A DNA stretch of 35,403 nucleotides from Phycisphaerales bacterium UBA3158 (GTDB lineage: Bacteria; Planctomycetota; Phycisphaerae; Phycisphaerales; SM1A02), in contig DEYM01000078.1 of assembly GCA_002364555.1 (NCBI GenBank), forward strand, positions 1-35,403, read 5' to 3'. Positions 1 through 8,862 of the stretch are shown one piece after another; the stretch's first letter is position 1, and each line of letters begins with the position of its first letter. The position numbers and the translations under genes were made by a program. The notes under the pieces were generated by a model that worked only from the letters and a program-made list of their open reading frames with translations, was not told the DNA's origin and ran no database searches.

Positions 1-2216
1 TCCGCAGGAGCCGCGACATCCCATCGAGGTGGGTGCAATGCATAGTTCGAGCCTGCGGAGGTCAGTGGGCTGCCCCCATCCGCATGCCCCTGATTGTCGA
101 GCAGCTGCATCTCCGGCCCCGTGTAGTAGACCGCATCGCCGGTATCGGAGACGTTGAAGAACACACCACTGTTGCCGCCTGGCTCAACCTTCCAATCAAG
201 AGACAGCTCGAAATCATCGAATTGCTCGCGTGTGATGATGTCCCCGGACGGCCGGGTCCGAATGAGTTGGCCATCCCGAATGGTCCATTCATCTGGAAAA
301 TGATCCTTGCCGAATCCTCTCCAGAGATCCATCGACTCACCGTCGAAGAGCAGGGTCCACCCCTGGGCCTCCTGCATCGGCGTCAAACGGTTGTGTCCAT
401 CCGTTCGGGTCGCGTGGTCGGGCGTTCGTGTCCGACCGGGCACCTGATGCATGGTGTACCAAGCCTCATTGCTGTGAAGAAGCTGCCCCACCTGATTCGA
501 CCAGGGACCGACGAGCTGCATGTGAATGAGCGATTCGGATCGAAGATCATCCATCTCGATGAAGACGGAACGGTCACCGGCGAGCACGGTGGCCTGATCG
601 ACGAGCAGTCGCCTCGATGCTGCCTGATCCGAACTCCCATCCATGGGTCTTTCGACGATGAACCAGGCGGAGGGATCCGAGGCCACCAGAGGATCGACCG
701 GATCGGAGAACGTGATCATCAAACCGTTCTCGTACGCCTCGATGGATTGCATCTGGAACAGATGATGGTTCATGTTCAGACGGTTGATTCGCGCACCTGC
801 CTCATCATGCGATACCAGAATCACATGATTGTCGGATCCACCCATGATGTGATCGATATTGCCAAGCCCCTGGGAGACCCTGAAACAGGCCCCTTGAATC
901 CCATTGTCATGTCGGTCGAATGCCACTCTTCTCATGCCGTGGCCTGCCCCATCGACAACCAGCAGCTGGTTCTTCCATGTACCGCCATCCAGCCACATGG
1001 CCGAGTTCGGCAAGGCTCCATCAGGCAGACGAACGCCCTGAGCGGAAAGATCGTCGACACCGGTGAGCAACGGCACGATTCCGACGGATGCATCCTGATC
1101 GATGATCACCGGTCCCAGACCCGTTCCGTTGGAGAAGGCAATCGGGCTCAGAAGGCCGTCGCCAAGAATGTCCCAGCTTCCATCTCGGGCGATGCGCATC
1201 ATCGTGCCGCGATGCTCGCTGGCGTGATCACTTGATCTGGTGAGCATCGTGAGAAAATCATCACCAAGTGGCTGAAGTCCACGCGTTTTTCCGTCGTCAT
1301 GTCCCACCACGGGCCAGCCTGTTGCCATGACGATGTATTCATCAACGACACCATCATCATCAAGGTCGCGAAGTCGCGTGAGCTCCTCCTTCTGAATGAC
1401 CCATATGCCATCGGTATCGACCACGAGTCCTCCCGGATCGTCGAGGCCCTCGGCCACTCTCGTCATGTCGACCCCATCCTGATTCGAATCGGGGATGACG
1501 ATGCGCCAGAGACTTCCCCGGTCGCTCAGCAGAAGAAGCGAACCATCCGCCGACACGGCCATACCAGTGACATGACCGTCCAGCCCGGGTAGCGCGGCCT
1601 GCCATGAGTCCATTCCCGCATGGAGACCTTCCAGCTTTGATCCATGCCCGGGCAGCCTTGGGGATCTGTCCCTGACGATGGACTTGGGGCCCGGCGATGT
1701 CGGAAGATCGTCTGGAAGATTGGTGGTCAATACCGACTCGGGAACGATTGAGAACACAGTCTGTCGTGGCGTTTTCCATGAAAGCTGAAGAACGGCGTCC
1801 ATTGTTCCCTGGAAGAACTTGACCTGAATCGGATGACGACCGGCATCGAGCGATATCCGACCCTCCGCCCTTTCGGCCGAGTGGAGTCCCCCATTATCGA
1901 TGACACGAGTACCGGCAATCCAGAGCTCGGAACCGTCGTCACTGTTCAACTGGAACTCATAGACCCCAGGCTCGGAGATCTGCAGATCCGCGTCGGCCAG
2001 CAGATAGAAGGTGTCCTCGTGACCAAGAAAATCAGCTGATGTCGTCAAATCCAGCGTAGGCACGACGGCGATGTCATTCGGACGTTCACCAGGCTGCAAG
2101 GTCGGCAGATCATGGGGCGACACCTGGATGTTCCATACTCGGATGGTCAGCCCCGGAGAGGAAGCCCCGGCCGACAGACACAGGCATGACGCCAGCCATA
2201 CGACAGGAAAGATCAC
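1..2216 (-). CDS. Exported PA14 / beta-propeller / DUF1080 protein (3' end outside window)
   Basis: The frame is open from a GTG at 2216 to the window edge (about 738 residues) with no stop, so the C-terminus is missing. The GTG overlaps the upstream stop as GTGA and has AAAGGAG seven bases before it. Residues 1-22 form a signal peptide. Residues about 30-150 read as a PA14 domain (YEFQLNSDDGSELWIAG, then RVIDNGG). Residues about 200-460 resemble a glucose/sorbosone dehydrogenase-type beta-propeller (LLLLSDRGSLWRIVIPDSNQDG). Residues about 490-590 look like a beta-sandwich linker. From about 615 a DUF1080 / 3-keto-disaccharide hydrolase-type domain begins (GWTLLFDGESMDLW; GGNSGVFFNVS). These families bind or cleave carbohydrate, so a periplasmic or surface role on glycans is inferred; the substrate is unknown. 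It is the last visible gene of a four-gene minus-strand operon. Confidence 0.85.
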   Translation of the reverse strand, partial: MIFPVVWLASCLCLSAGASSPGLTIRVWNIQVSPHDLPTLQPGERPNDIAVVPTLDLTTSADFLGHEDTFYLLADADLQISEPGVYEFQLNSDDGSELWIAGTRVIDNGGLHSAERAEGRISLDAGRHPIQVKFFQGTMDAVLQLSWKTPRQTVFSIVPESVLTTNLPDDLPTSPGPKSIVRDRSPRLPGHGSKLEGLHAGMDSWQAALPGLDGHVTGMAVSADGSLLLLSDRGSLWRIVIPDSNQDGVDMTRVAEGLDDPGGLVVDTDGIWVIQKEELTRLRDLDDDGVVDEYIVMATGWPVVGHDDGKTRGLQPLGDDFLTMLTRSSDHASEHRGTMMRIARDGSWDILGDGLLSPIAFSNGTGLGPVIIDQDASVGIVPLLTGVDDLSAQGVRLPDGALPNSAMWLDGGTWKNQLLVVDGAGHGMRRVAFDRHDNGIQGACFRVSQGLGNIDHIMGGSDNHVILVSHDEAGARINRLNMNHHLFQMQSIEAYENGLMITFSDPVDPLVASDPSAWFIVERPMDGSSDQAASRRLLVDQATVLAGDRSVFIEMDDLRSESLIHMQLVGPWSNQVGQLLHSNEAWYTMHQVPGRTRTPDHATRTDGHNRLTPMQEAQGWTLLFDGESMDLWRGFGKDHFPDEWTIRDGQLIRTRPSGDIITREQFDDFELSLDWKVEPGGNSGVFFNVSDTGDAVYYTGPEMQLLDNQGHADGGSPLTSAGSNYALHPPRWDVAAPA

Positions 2217-2884
2217 GATCCCGACTCCTTTTCAGAGACATTCTTGTGCTGATCGACCCAGTTCCCGTTGAACGAGATGGTGATCTCCGTGCTGCCCGTC
2301 TCCCTGAAGACGACATCCGCCATGAAGTTGTCGTTCAGGCCCTGTGGAACAAGATCACCGCTTGTCGAGATGGGAATGGTGATGCCGCCGGGTGTGCCGG
2401 TTCGAATCCGCTTGATGATCCTGGATGATGTTCCATCGGAGCCGACTGACCGGAAGGTACTTCGTATGGCGAGCAGTCCATTCACACCGACAGTCGATTC
2501 AGGTCGCTCCTGAAGCGATCGAATCTCACCCGTGGGCAAGCGAAGTTCATGCAGAAGAACGACCTGCCCCTGCTCGACGCGATAGCCACGCCAGGCGTAG
2601 CCCACGCCGATCTTGTCGTTGTCATCGCGACCGATGAACCAGGATGGAGACGAGACGCCCAGAGCCAACGAATCATGACCATCGGACGATGCGATCAGGG
2701 CCTTGACAAGCGTGCCGTTGCGAATGTCCCACACACCCACGACACCCTTTCCAAGTTGGACGCTGACTGTTTCCTGCCCACCCTGCTCACCACCACGCTG
2801 AACGAGCGGTGGCGACACCTCCCCCATGGCGACGAGGGATGGAATCAACAATGGAACGACAATCAAGAATCCTCGGAAAAACAC
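2213..2884 (-). CDS. Small exported protein of unknown function
   Basis: I do not recognise the family. A longer frame runs up to 3112 but would overlap the upstream lipoprotein gene. The better start is GTG at 2884, because GAGGAGGT lies six bases before it and the product then opens with a signal peptide (FFRGFLIVVPLLIPSLVAMG). The mature part, about 200 residues, is predicted beta-rich, with short repeated hydrophobic strands and no cysteine clusters or evident catalytic motif. Its stop overlaps the start of the PA14-propeller-DUF1080 gene (GTGA), so the two are probably translationally coupled and may act on the same process in the envelope. Other possibilities are a periplasmic chaperone or partner subunit; nothing in the sequence decides this. 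Confidence 0.7.
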   Translation of the reverse strand: MFFRGFLIVVPLLIPSLVAMGEVSPPLVQRGGEQGGQETVSVQLGKGVVGVWDIRNGTLVKALIASSDGHDSLALGVSSPSWFIGRDDNDKIGVGYAWRGYRVEQGQVVLLHELRLPTGEIRSLQERPESTVGVNGLLAIRSTFRSVGSDGTSSRIIKRIRTGTPGGITIPISTSGDLVPQGLNDNFMADVVFRETGSTEITISFNGNWVDQHKNVSEKESGS

Positions 2885-2946
2885 TCGAAGACCTCCTCTG
2901 ATCTCTATGGGTAAGCGTACCAAGTGGGAGGAGATCGAACTGGCTA

Positions 2947-3585
2947 TCAGTAGGCGGGGGATCGAATGGCAGCAGCCAGACGATGCATCAGATCTCTGGC
3001 GATCACCAGATCCATGGCGGCCTCCCCGACGAGATTGCCGGTTTGGCCATCGACGACGCCAAGGCGAATGGTAGCCTCGTTGGAATCGAGGTTCTCGGTG
3101 AGTACATGCCACTTCCCACCCTGGACAGGCAGGAGACCACCGCCATCTTCAGGCTGGAGACGAAGCTCGACGACCAGTCCGGACGCTCTGTCACGCTGTT
3201 CCAGAAGCGAATGTTCGATCACCAGCTGCTGCAGACGTCGGGTCAGATCCAATCCCTCTTGTTCAGTCAGCCTGGCCCCCAATACCCAGGTCGCTCTTTC
3301 AGGATCGAGAATGGCCAGTGTCGTCCGACTGTCACGCGTGATCACGCCAGCAGGACTTTCATCGAAGGTCGGACGAACGATCACCGTACGCAGATCGCCT
3401 GATGGCCACATCCCATCCACGGACCCCTGGGGCAGTCGAGACAGCGAGGCGTCCGGGCCGGGTCTTTCGATGATCGACTGCGAGGAGCCACATCCACTCA
3501 CAAGCGAAAGGCACAAAGTGACGTAGAGAATCGTTAGAAACGATGGGTGAACGATTCGCTCAGCCACCAATAATCTCGACTTCAT
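2947..3585 (-). CDS. Putative lipoprotein of unknown function
   Basis: The 212-residue product has a basic N-terminus, a hydrophobic segment and the lipobox LVSGC with Cys32 as the lipidation site, so it should be anchored in a membrane facing the periplasm. The rest is a mixed alpha/beta domain (for example TVIVRPTFDESPAGV and GKWHVLTENLDSNEATIRLGV) that I cannot assign. The ATG lies inside the end of the preceding gene (26-base overlap), directly after AAGAGG. That spacing is too tight for a good Shine-Dalgarno, so a TTG or GTG five or six codons downstream is an alternative start; both keep the lipobox. It sits second in the four-gene envelope operon. Confidence 0.75.
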   Translation of the reverse strand: MKSRLLVAERIVHPSFLTILYVTLCLSLVSGCGSSQSIIERPGPDASLSRLPQGSVDGMWPSGDLRTVIVRPTFDESPAGVITRDSRTTLAILDPERATWVLGARLTEQEGLDLTRRLQQLVIEHSLLEQRDRASGLVVELRLQPEDGGGLLPVQGGKWHVLTENLDSNEATIRLGVVDGQTGNLVGEAAMDLVIARDLMHRLAAAIRSPAY

Positions 3586-6058
3586 CCTCTTGCAGCATGT
3601 CCTCCATGTCGGGCATCAGTCCATCGATTTCAATGGCTCTCTCGTCGCCGAGCAGAAGCTGGAGCCTGGCACGCGTTCGGCCGTTGAGCTCCCCCCGTTC
3701 GAACTCCAGCTGCTCCGACTTCATCCAACCATCCATCATGTCCGGATTCGGAGGCCAGGATGCGACAAGGGCGGCTCTGGACTTCGCCATCTCGAGCATC
3801 TGATTGGTCAGCCCTCGATACTTCATCCGATGATCCATGGCCATGGTCTCGATGGTCTGCCGTTCAGCCGGCGAGACGCTTTCCGAGGCCAGGCACTGTT
3901 CGATGATGTCATCGAGCGCGGTGTAGTCTTCGAAGACCTCGGAAAACGCGTTCTTGTCGTATTCCTCCTGCAGATACCAGCCCGAATCGTCAGGCAGGAC
4001 CTTGATCATGCTCTCGAGCGCATCGCGATTGAGCACGGTGAGGCGTATGGCGGTTTCACCGACTTCCTTCTGCCGCTTCTGCCGAAGGGATTCCATCTTT
4101 CCACGGATATCCTGCTCGTACTCCTCTCCGGACCAAAGACGCCCTTGAATCGACTGAAGCTTCTCCAACTGGTCGTTCAGGAGTTCAAGATCTCCGGTGA
4201 TCTGCTCTTCGTAGTCCGCTATGAGACCGACCATCTGGAGCCGATCCTTCTGATCCAGTTCGACCGGATCCACCGACAGCAGTATGGAGGCCAGATCGAT
4301 GGTCGACTCCGGGTTCTGTCGCAACGCCCATCCCGATTGCTGCTGACCACTTCTGACACGGTCTCGATCCTGAGCACGTCGAATGGTGCCGATGATCTTC
4401 GGATCGGTACCTTCGGGAAGCAGTATTTCGAATTCTCCAAAGAGGGTGTTCTCACGATCAAGCAGCTTCTGCCTGTAGCGTTCCGTGACTTCATTGCGGA
4501 CACTGCGACGCTTCATCCAGCGTCCTCGCCCCTCGCCTTCCTCCATCGCCTCGTAGGCTTCGTCCAGGGAAGTCTGATAGGACTCGCTCAATGTCTCATA
4601 GTCGGACATGTACCCGAGGTGGATGGCTTCGATCTTGGGCATTTCCTCGGAAGGGATACCGACCCAGAGTGCGAAACGATTGACTCGATCCATCTCCATT
4701 GCTTCGACAGGAAAGCCACCCCATGAGCCACGACGGCCACTGCCACCGGACCCCCGGGTGGATCCACCTCGACCGCCCCGACCGCCGCGACGAGCCCATC
4801 TGGACCGATCGTTGCCGGACTCCTCGACTTCCTCTCCATCGAGCAGTTCCTGCTGCTGGGAGGTCAGAAGCATGCGGACACGTTCTTCGGCCTTCGATGC
4901 CATGGACGAAGAGCGATCCTTGTACCGATCGATGTCGGGCTGATGCTCGCTGGGAACGTCTCCCTCGATCACGTCCATCGTGCGTAACGCACGCTTCGAC
5001 TCGATGGCCTTGGAGATCTTGGACGAAAGTGATTCGAAGTCGATGTTGAGCTGATCCAGAACGGCTTTCATCTGAGATTTCTGAGCCGCATCCACTGAAG
5101 GGAGATCCATGGCTCTCTTGATCCAGGCCCTGGCTGTGAAGACTTCATCTCCGGTTCCTCGATACACCTCGCGGAAATATCGCTCTTGCAGATCTATCGC
5201 TGCTTCGGATGGAAGAAGCGGGTAGACCTTCCGGTAGGTCTTCCAGTTGATTTCACTCAGGTCGGCAGCCACTTCCTGGATTGGCACCGATTGAAGATCG
5301 ACAATGGCCTTGAGTTCATCCTGCCTTTCGGGATCCGTCATGAAGGCCATCATCTCCATCATTTCCATGTCCCTGATGCCAAGACGATCGACCTCATCCA
5401 GAACGATCGCCGTGGCGTCGAGAATTCTCTTCTGGAGCTTCTTGCACTGCTTGACGATGTCTCGCTCGTAGGACTGAAGCGATTCGTTGAGGGATTCCCG
5501 CTCGAGCTCGGACAGTTCCAGCCTATCGAGCATCTTCACCAGATCCGCGCCGGCACCGTCGTTCAGACTCTCGACGAGACGAAGGTGAAGTGATCGATAG
5601 GCGTCGACTCTCCGACGATTCTGAATCCTCTCGATCGCGGCGAACTGCTCCTCGTGGAGAAGGCTGCGTACCTGCATGAAGAATCGGTTGTCTATCCTCT
5701 CGAAGGCTGCCCAGACGGCCTCGGCCGCCTTGATGATCGATTCGATCTCCTTGCGAGGTGGAATGTTCAGCTGGCGAGCCATCCAGTTCATGTCCTTGGC
5801 GACGGCCATGGACTTATCGATCAACTCATCCAACTCCCCCTCCTGAAGTCCGGTGAAGTCCTTGCCGTAGATCTCATGGAAACCGATCATCGCCTCCGCC
5901 TGATCAGGCGAGAGCTTCAGCTCATCAGCCATTGGCTTGAGATCCTTGACACTGATTGGCTGCACGAAGAACGGGAAACGCTGAGCCAGTGTCCGTGATG
6001 GCATGGCCAGAACGGCAACTGTGACAAGGAGAGCTAGAACGGGAAAGCGGGCGGTCAT
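3560..6058 (-). CDS. Exported helical protein with six Spy-like repeats
   Basis: The start is ATG 6058, preceded by CCGGAGG, which gives an 832-residue product. The frame stays open upstream, but this start yields a clean signal peptide (residues 1-25, FPVLALLVTVAVLAMPS ending SRTLAQ). The mature protein is charged and almost wholly helical. A unit recurs at about residues 48, 177, 317, 459, 592 and 722: a helix opening with L..L.(S/P)..(E/D)...L and ending near Y/F, then about 90 residues later a second short helix of the LL.(E/S)(E/Q)Q type (LLHEEQFAA at 133; MLLTSQQQELL at 396). This recalls CpxP/Spy-type periplasmic chaperones, which carry LTxxQ motifs. A Gly/Arg/Ser-rich linker (residues 423-448) splits the protein after repeat three. 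A structural or chaperone role in the periplasm is inference. It is the first gene of the operon. Confidence 0.8.
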   Translation of the reverse strand: MTARFPVLALLVTVAVLAMPSRTLAQRFPFFVQPISVKDLKPMADELKLSPDQAEAMIGFHEIYGKDFTGLQEGELDELIDKSMAVAKDMNWMARQLNIPPRKEIESIIKAAEAVWAAFERIDNRFFMQVRSLLHEEQFAAIERIQNRRRVDAYRSLHLRLVESLNDGAGADLVKMLDRLELSELERESLNESLQSYERDIVKQCKKLQKRILDATAIVLDEVDRLGIRDMEMMEMMAFMTDPERQDELKAIVDLQSVPIQEVAADLSEINWKTYRKVYPLLPSEAAIDLQERYFREVYRGTGDEVFTARAWIKRAMDLPSVDAAQKSQMKAVLDQLNIDFESLSSKISKAIESKRALRTMDVIEGDVPSEHQPDIDRYKDRSSSMASKAEERVRMLLTSQQQELLDGEEVEESGNDRSRWARRGGRGGRGGSTRGSGGSGRRGSWGGFPVEAMEMDRVNRFALWVGIPSEEMPKIEAIHLGYMSDYETLSESYQTSLDEAYEAMEEGEGRGRWMKRRSVRNEVTERYRQKLLDRENTLFGEFEILLPEGTDPKIIGTIRRAQDRDRVRSGQQQSGWALRQNPESTIDLASILLSVDPVELDQKDRLQMVGLIADYEEQITGDLELLNDQLEKLQSIQGRLWSGEEYEQDIRGKMESLRQKRQKEVGETAIRLTVLNRDALESMIKVLPDDSGWYLQEEYDKNAFSEVFEDYTALDDIIEQCLASESVSPAERQTIETMAMDHRMKYRGLTNQMLEMAKSRAALVASWPPNPDMMDGWMKSEQLEFERGELNGRTRARLQLLLGDERAIEIDGLMPDMEDMLQEDEVEIIGG

Positions 6059-6186
6059 CTTCGATCCTCCGGAATGGACTCGTATCACGAACATGGATAT
6101 CTGTTGATCACACATGATAGCCCTGTGAATACGAAGATTGACCAATGAGCCCCTGGATTCTCCATTGGCTGATTCATTGCAATGAG

Positions 6187-6217
6187 AAAAGGGGTGGAAT
6201 CGTTGATTCCACCCCTT
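6187..6217 (-). terminator. Rho-independent terminator after the B12-fold gene
   Basis: A perfect 13-base inverted repeat (arms 6189-6201 and 6205-6217, three-base loop) reads on the minus strand as AAGGGGTGGAATC, loop, complement, then TTTTCTC. It begins 32 bases after the stop of the B12-binding-fold gene and separates that gene from the envelope operon starting at 6058. The envelope operon therefore needs its own promoter within 6059-6186; I found no convincing -35/-10 pair there. Confidence 0.85.
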
Positions 6218-6248
6218 CGGATCTGGTCAATTGTGGTGCCTTGGCCAA

Positions 6249-6953
6249 TCAGGCCGCCATGGCGTCTCCGCGACGTCGACCGACAGTTCTCTGCTCGGGC
6301 GTGGCTCGCTGCTCGGGATTGGTGCCAAGGGAGGCAATCAATTCTCGAGGGGTAGTGGCCCAGAGGTCGGCACCGATCTCCTGTGCGAGACCTTCAGCCC
6401 GGTTGAAGACGCCGCCACCGACGGCGATCTGCATGCCTGGGCACGCACCGATGTCGCGAATGGAATCGATGAGAATTCGGATATTGGGGGCATCGACCGC
6501 CGCTGATGAGAACAGCAGCAGAACATCGGGTGTTCGGGTGTTGACCTCGTTCATGATTTCATCCCAGCTGACACCACCACCTCCGAAATTGACGGTGTAG
6601 CCATCAGCCTCGGCGAGATCCGCCACCATCTGAGCGGCAAGATCATCAACCTCGGTTTCACCGCAGAAGAGCATGATGTTGCGTCCTCTCGATGACTGTT
6701 GCTTGTAGTTGGCCTGGGCTTGATCAACCAGGCTGCGGAGCAGGCGTGTGGAGTAGTGATGAGCCAGACTGGCCATCTTGTCCTGACGATAGAGAGTGTT
6801 GATCATGTCCAGCAACGGCCAGTAACACTCCTGCGTCAGATTCTCGGCCGATACGCCGGCATCCAGCGCCTCCGAGACGATTGCTCGAGACCCCACCCGG
6901 TCTCCGGTAACCAACATTGGAAACAGCCGTTCTTTCATTGCTTCGAAGTTCAC
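6249..6953 (-). CDS. B12-binding-fold protein lacking the cobalamin His
   Basis: The 234-residue product starts at GTG 6953, with AAGGAG seven bases before it. An upstream in-frame extension to 7085 has poorer signals. Residues 1-85 form a helical cap like that of methionine synthase and CarH/LitR-type photoreceptors, including LAHHYSTRLL near 63-72. Residues 90-210 form the Rossmann-like B12-binding fold (GYTVNFGGGGVSWDEI, then VLLLFSSAA, then IAVGGGVFN). The cobalamin motif DxHxxG is replaced by ExDxxA (E101, D103, A106), so the lower-ligand His is missing. Base-off/His-on cobalamin binding is therefore unlikely. The protein may bind a different ligand, as the SCHIC heme sensors of this fold do, or work apo through protein contacts. 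No DNA-binding domain is fused. The C-terminal 25 residues are Arg-rich. It lies downstream of asnS and ends at a strong terminator. Confidence 0.85.
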   Translation of the reverse strand: MNFEAMKERLFPMLVTGDRVGSRAIVSEALDAGVSAENLTQECYWPLLDMINTLYRQDKMASLAHHYSTRLLRSLVDQAQANYKQQSSRGRNIMLFCGETEVDDLAAQMVADLAEADGYTVNFGGGGVSWDEIMNEVNTRTPDVLLLFSSAAVDAPNIRILIDSIRDIGACPGMQIAVGGGVFNRAEGLAQEIGADLWATTPRELIASLGTNPEQRATPEQRTVGRRRGDAMAA

Positions 6954-7134
6954 CTTTACGCTCCTTGTGATGCCCTCTCGGGCTCGACCAGATTGACCCT
7001 TCCGCTTGTCGCCTATGGAAAGCCCACGCTTTCGCATCCTCGCGACGACAACCGTTGCCAAGGAGACAATCGAGTCCATGGGCATTCATGCTGGACAAAC
7101 TAGGAAAACCCGGCAGAAAGATCGTTACCGGACC

Positions 7135-7154
7135 AAAAAAGCGCAGGATTTGCG
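7135..7154 (-). terminator. Weak candidate terminator after asnS
   Basis: On the minus strand a four-base stem (CGCA, loop AATCC, TGCG) is followed by C and six T residues, 40 bases past the asnS stop. The T-run is good but the stem is short, so this may be a partial terminator or chance. Nothing else recognisable lies between asnS and the B12-fold gene apart from the latter's Shine-Dalgarno sequence. Confidence 0.3.
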
Positions 7155-7195
7155 GATTGATCCGGCTGACTTGTCGAATTGAGCAGACAAGGACG

Positions 7196-8620
7196 CTAGA
7201 AGCTGGCGTTTCGAGGTGTTCTTGGAAAGGGAATGAGATCCCGGACATTGGCCATGCCGGTGGCGTAGGCCAGCGTTCGCTCCAGTCCCAGACCAAATCC
7301 TGCATGGGGAACCGTTCCGTACTTCCTCAGATCCCGGTACCACCAGTAGTCCTCTTGATCGAGATTCATCTCCGCGATGCGGCGATCGAGCACATCCAGA
7401 CGCTCCTCACGCTGGGCACCACCGATGATCTCACCGATTCCGGGGGCCAGAACGTCCATGGCGGCCACCGTCTTCTCATCGTCGTTGAGACGCATGTAGA
7501 AGGCCTTGATGTCCTTTGGATAGTTCATCACGACAATGGAGCGACCGACATGCTCCTCGGTGAGCCATCGCTCATGCTCCGACTGCAGGTCCATTCCCCA
7601 CGAGACGGGGTATTCGAACTTGGTCCCCTTGGCCACGGCGGCTTCAAGATGCTTGATCGCCTCGGTGTAGTCCATTCTCTCGAAGGCCGACTTGGCGAAG
7701 TTCTCGAGTCGCTGAACGCATCCGGGATCTATTCGCTTGTCGAAGAAGGCCATGTCGTCGGGCAAGCCGTTGAGGAGATCCGTGAAGATGAACTTCAGGA
7801 AATCCTCCGCAAGATCGGCATTGTCATTCAGGTCGGCGAAGGCGATCTCCGGCTCGACCATCCAGAATTCGGCCAGATGCCTCGAGGTGTTCGAATTCTC
7901 GGCACGGAAGGTCGGACCGAAGGTGTAGACCTTGGAAAGTGCCAGGCAATAGGACTCGACGTTGAGCTGACCGGAAACGGTCAGATTCGTTTCATGACCG
8001 AAGAAATCCTGTCCGAAATCCACCTTCCCCTCTTCGTCGTGGGGCACGTTTGACAGGTCGAGCGTTGACACACGGAACATCTCCCCCGCACCTTCGCAGT
8101 CGCTTCCCGTGATGATGGGCGTGTGGACCCATGAGAAGCCATTCGTCTGGAAGTAGCGGTGAATCGCGTCGGAAATCCTGTTGCGGACACGAGCCACGGC
8201 ACTGAAGGTGTTGGTTCTTGGACGCAGGTGCGCGACTTCACGCAGATATTCGAATGTGTGTCGCTTGGCTGGGACCGGATACGTGTCCGGATCCTCGACC
8301 ATACCCACTACCGTCACCTTCGTGGCATGAATCTCAATCGACTGCCCCTTGCCCTGCGAAATGGCGATCGTCCCTTCCACATCGACTGCACAGGACGTCG
8401 TCAATCGGAGGATTTCCGACTCGTAGTTTTCAAGCGTGTTCTGAGCCACGACCTGAATTGGATCGAAGCAGCTTCCGTCGTGGACGTTGAGGAAGGACAG
8501 TCCGGCCTTGGAATCGCGGCGGGTGCGAATCCAGCCTCGGACTCTCACTGGATCACTCTCCTGGCCTGATTCTCCGGCGAGGACATCTTTGACTCGACTG
8601 GGTTGGAGAGGCTGACTCAT
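7196..8620 (-). CDS. asnS: Asparaginyl-tRNA synthetase
   Basis: The 474-residue class IIb synthetase charges tRNA-Asn with asparagine using ATP in the cytoplasm. An N-terminal OB-fold anticodon-binding domain (VRVRGWIRTRRDSK, then LSFLNVHDGS) is followed by the catalytic domain. Motif 2 reads FGPTFRAENSNTSRHLAEFW and motif 3 reads GFGLGLERTLAYATG. The asparaginyl rather than aspartyl type is supported by the overall pattern (WVHTPIITGSDCEGAGEMF; FWMVEPEIAF). I chose ATG 8620 because AAGGAAAA precedes it and the protein then begins just before the OB-fold; an in-frame extension to 8683 lacks support. The gene is complete and of normal family length, and it is divergent from the receiver-groESL operon. 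Having asnS suggests tRNA-Asn is charged directly rather than by amidation, though other genes would have to be checked. Confidence 0.97.
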   Translation of the reverse strand: MSQPLQPSRVKDVLAGESGQESDPVRVRGWIRTRRDSKAGLSFLNVHDGSCFDPIQVVAQNTLENYESEILRLTTSCAVDVEGTIAISQGKGQSIEIHATKVTVVGMVEDPDTYPVPAKRHTFEYLREVAHLRPRTNTFSAVARVRNRISDAIHRYFQTNGFSWVHTPIITGSDCEGAGEMFRVSTLDLSNVPHDEEGKVDFGQDFFGHETNLTVSGQLNVESYCLALSKVYTFGPTFRAENSNTSRHLAEFWMVEPEIAFADLNDNADLAEDFLKFIFTDLLNGLPDDMAFFDKRIDPGCVQRLENFAKSAFERMDYTEAIKHLEAAVAKGTKFEYPVSWGMDLQSEHERWLTEEHVGRSIVVMNYPKDIKAFYMRLNDDEKTVAAMDVLAPGIGEIIGGAQREERLDVLDRRIAEMNLDQEDYWWYRDLRKYGTVPHAGFGLGLERTLAYATGMANVRDLIPFPRTPRNASF

Positions 8621-8662
8621 GGCTGTTTTCCTTGTGTGTGAGCATGTCTCTTGGGGCTGGGA

Positions 8663-8691
8663 AGTATCTCCCGCCAGCAACAATGCAGCAA
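8663..8691 (-). promoter_or_regulatory. asnS: Candidate sigma-70 promoter for asnS
   Basis: On the minus strand TTGCTG (8686-8691) and GATACT (8663-8668) are separated by exactly 17 bases. Transcription would start near 8656 and leave a leader of about 36 bases with the asnS Shine-Dalgarno in it. Each hexamer matches the consensus at about four of six positions, so this is a reasonable but unproven call. Confidence 0.35.
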
Positions 8692-8862
8692 GCCCCCGCC
8701 AATATGGCAGGAAAACGGATGGTTCGAGGCGGCACCTGTCAGCAGGATTGGATCGATATGGACTTCAAGGGGTCATGAAGGGCTCTTGGGAGGTTGGCTC
8801 GAGGCACTTAACTTGCCCTAAATCAACTGTTCAACAGCAGCTGACGGGAGCACCCACGGGCG

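Noticed and set aside
33..1235. A 400-codon open frame on the plus strand
   Set aside because: It shares codon boundaries with the minus-strand PA14-propeller-DUF1080 gene and its translation has no recognisable fold. The minus-strand translation shows three clear domains.
2399..2409. GGTTCGAATCC, a tRNA T-loop-like sequence
   Set aside because: No matching T-stem, anticodon arm or acceptor stem surrounds it, and it lies inside a coding region.
2885..3112. Longer N-terminus for the small exported protein
   Set aside because: It would overlap the upstream lipoprotein gene and add an Arg/Ser-rich stretch before the signal peptide. GTG 2884 has a far better ribosome site.
3590..4726. A 378-codon open frame on the plus strand
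   Set aside because: It is antisense to the six-repeat exported protein, which has a signal peptide, ribosome site and internal repeats.
7055..8053. A 332-codon open frame on the plus strand
   Set aside because: It lies almost wholly over asnS on the other strand, whose motifs are unmistakable. It is a by-product of codon bias.
8745..8862. Sigma-32 heat-shock promoter or CIRCE before the chaperonin operon
   Set aside because: No CTTGAA/CCCCAT pair and no TTAGCACTC repeat were found. Only a weak TTGGGA/TTAACT pair is present.
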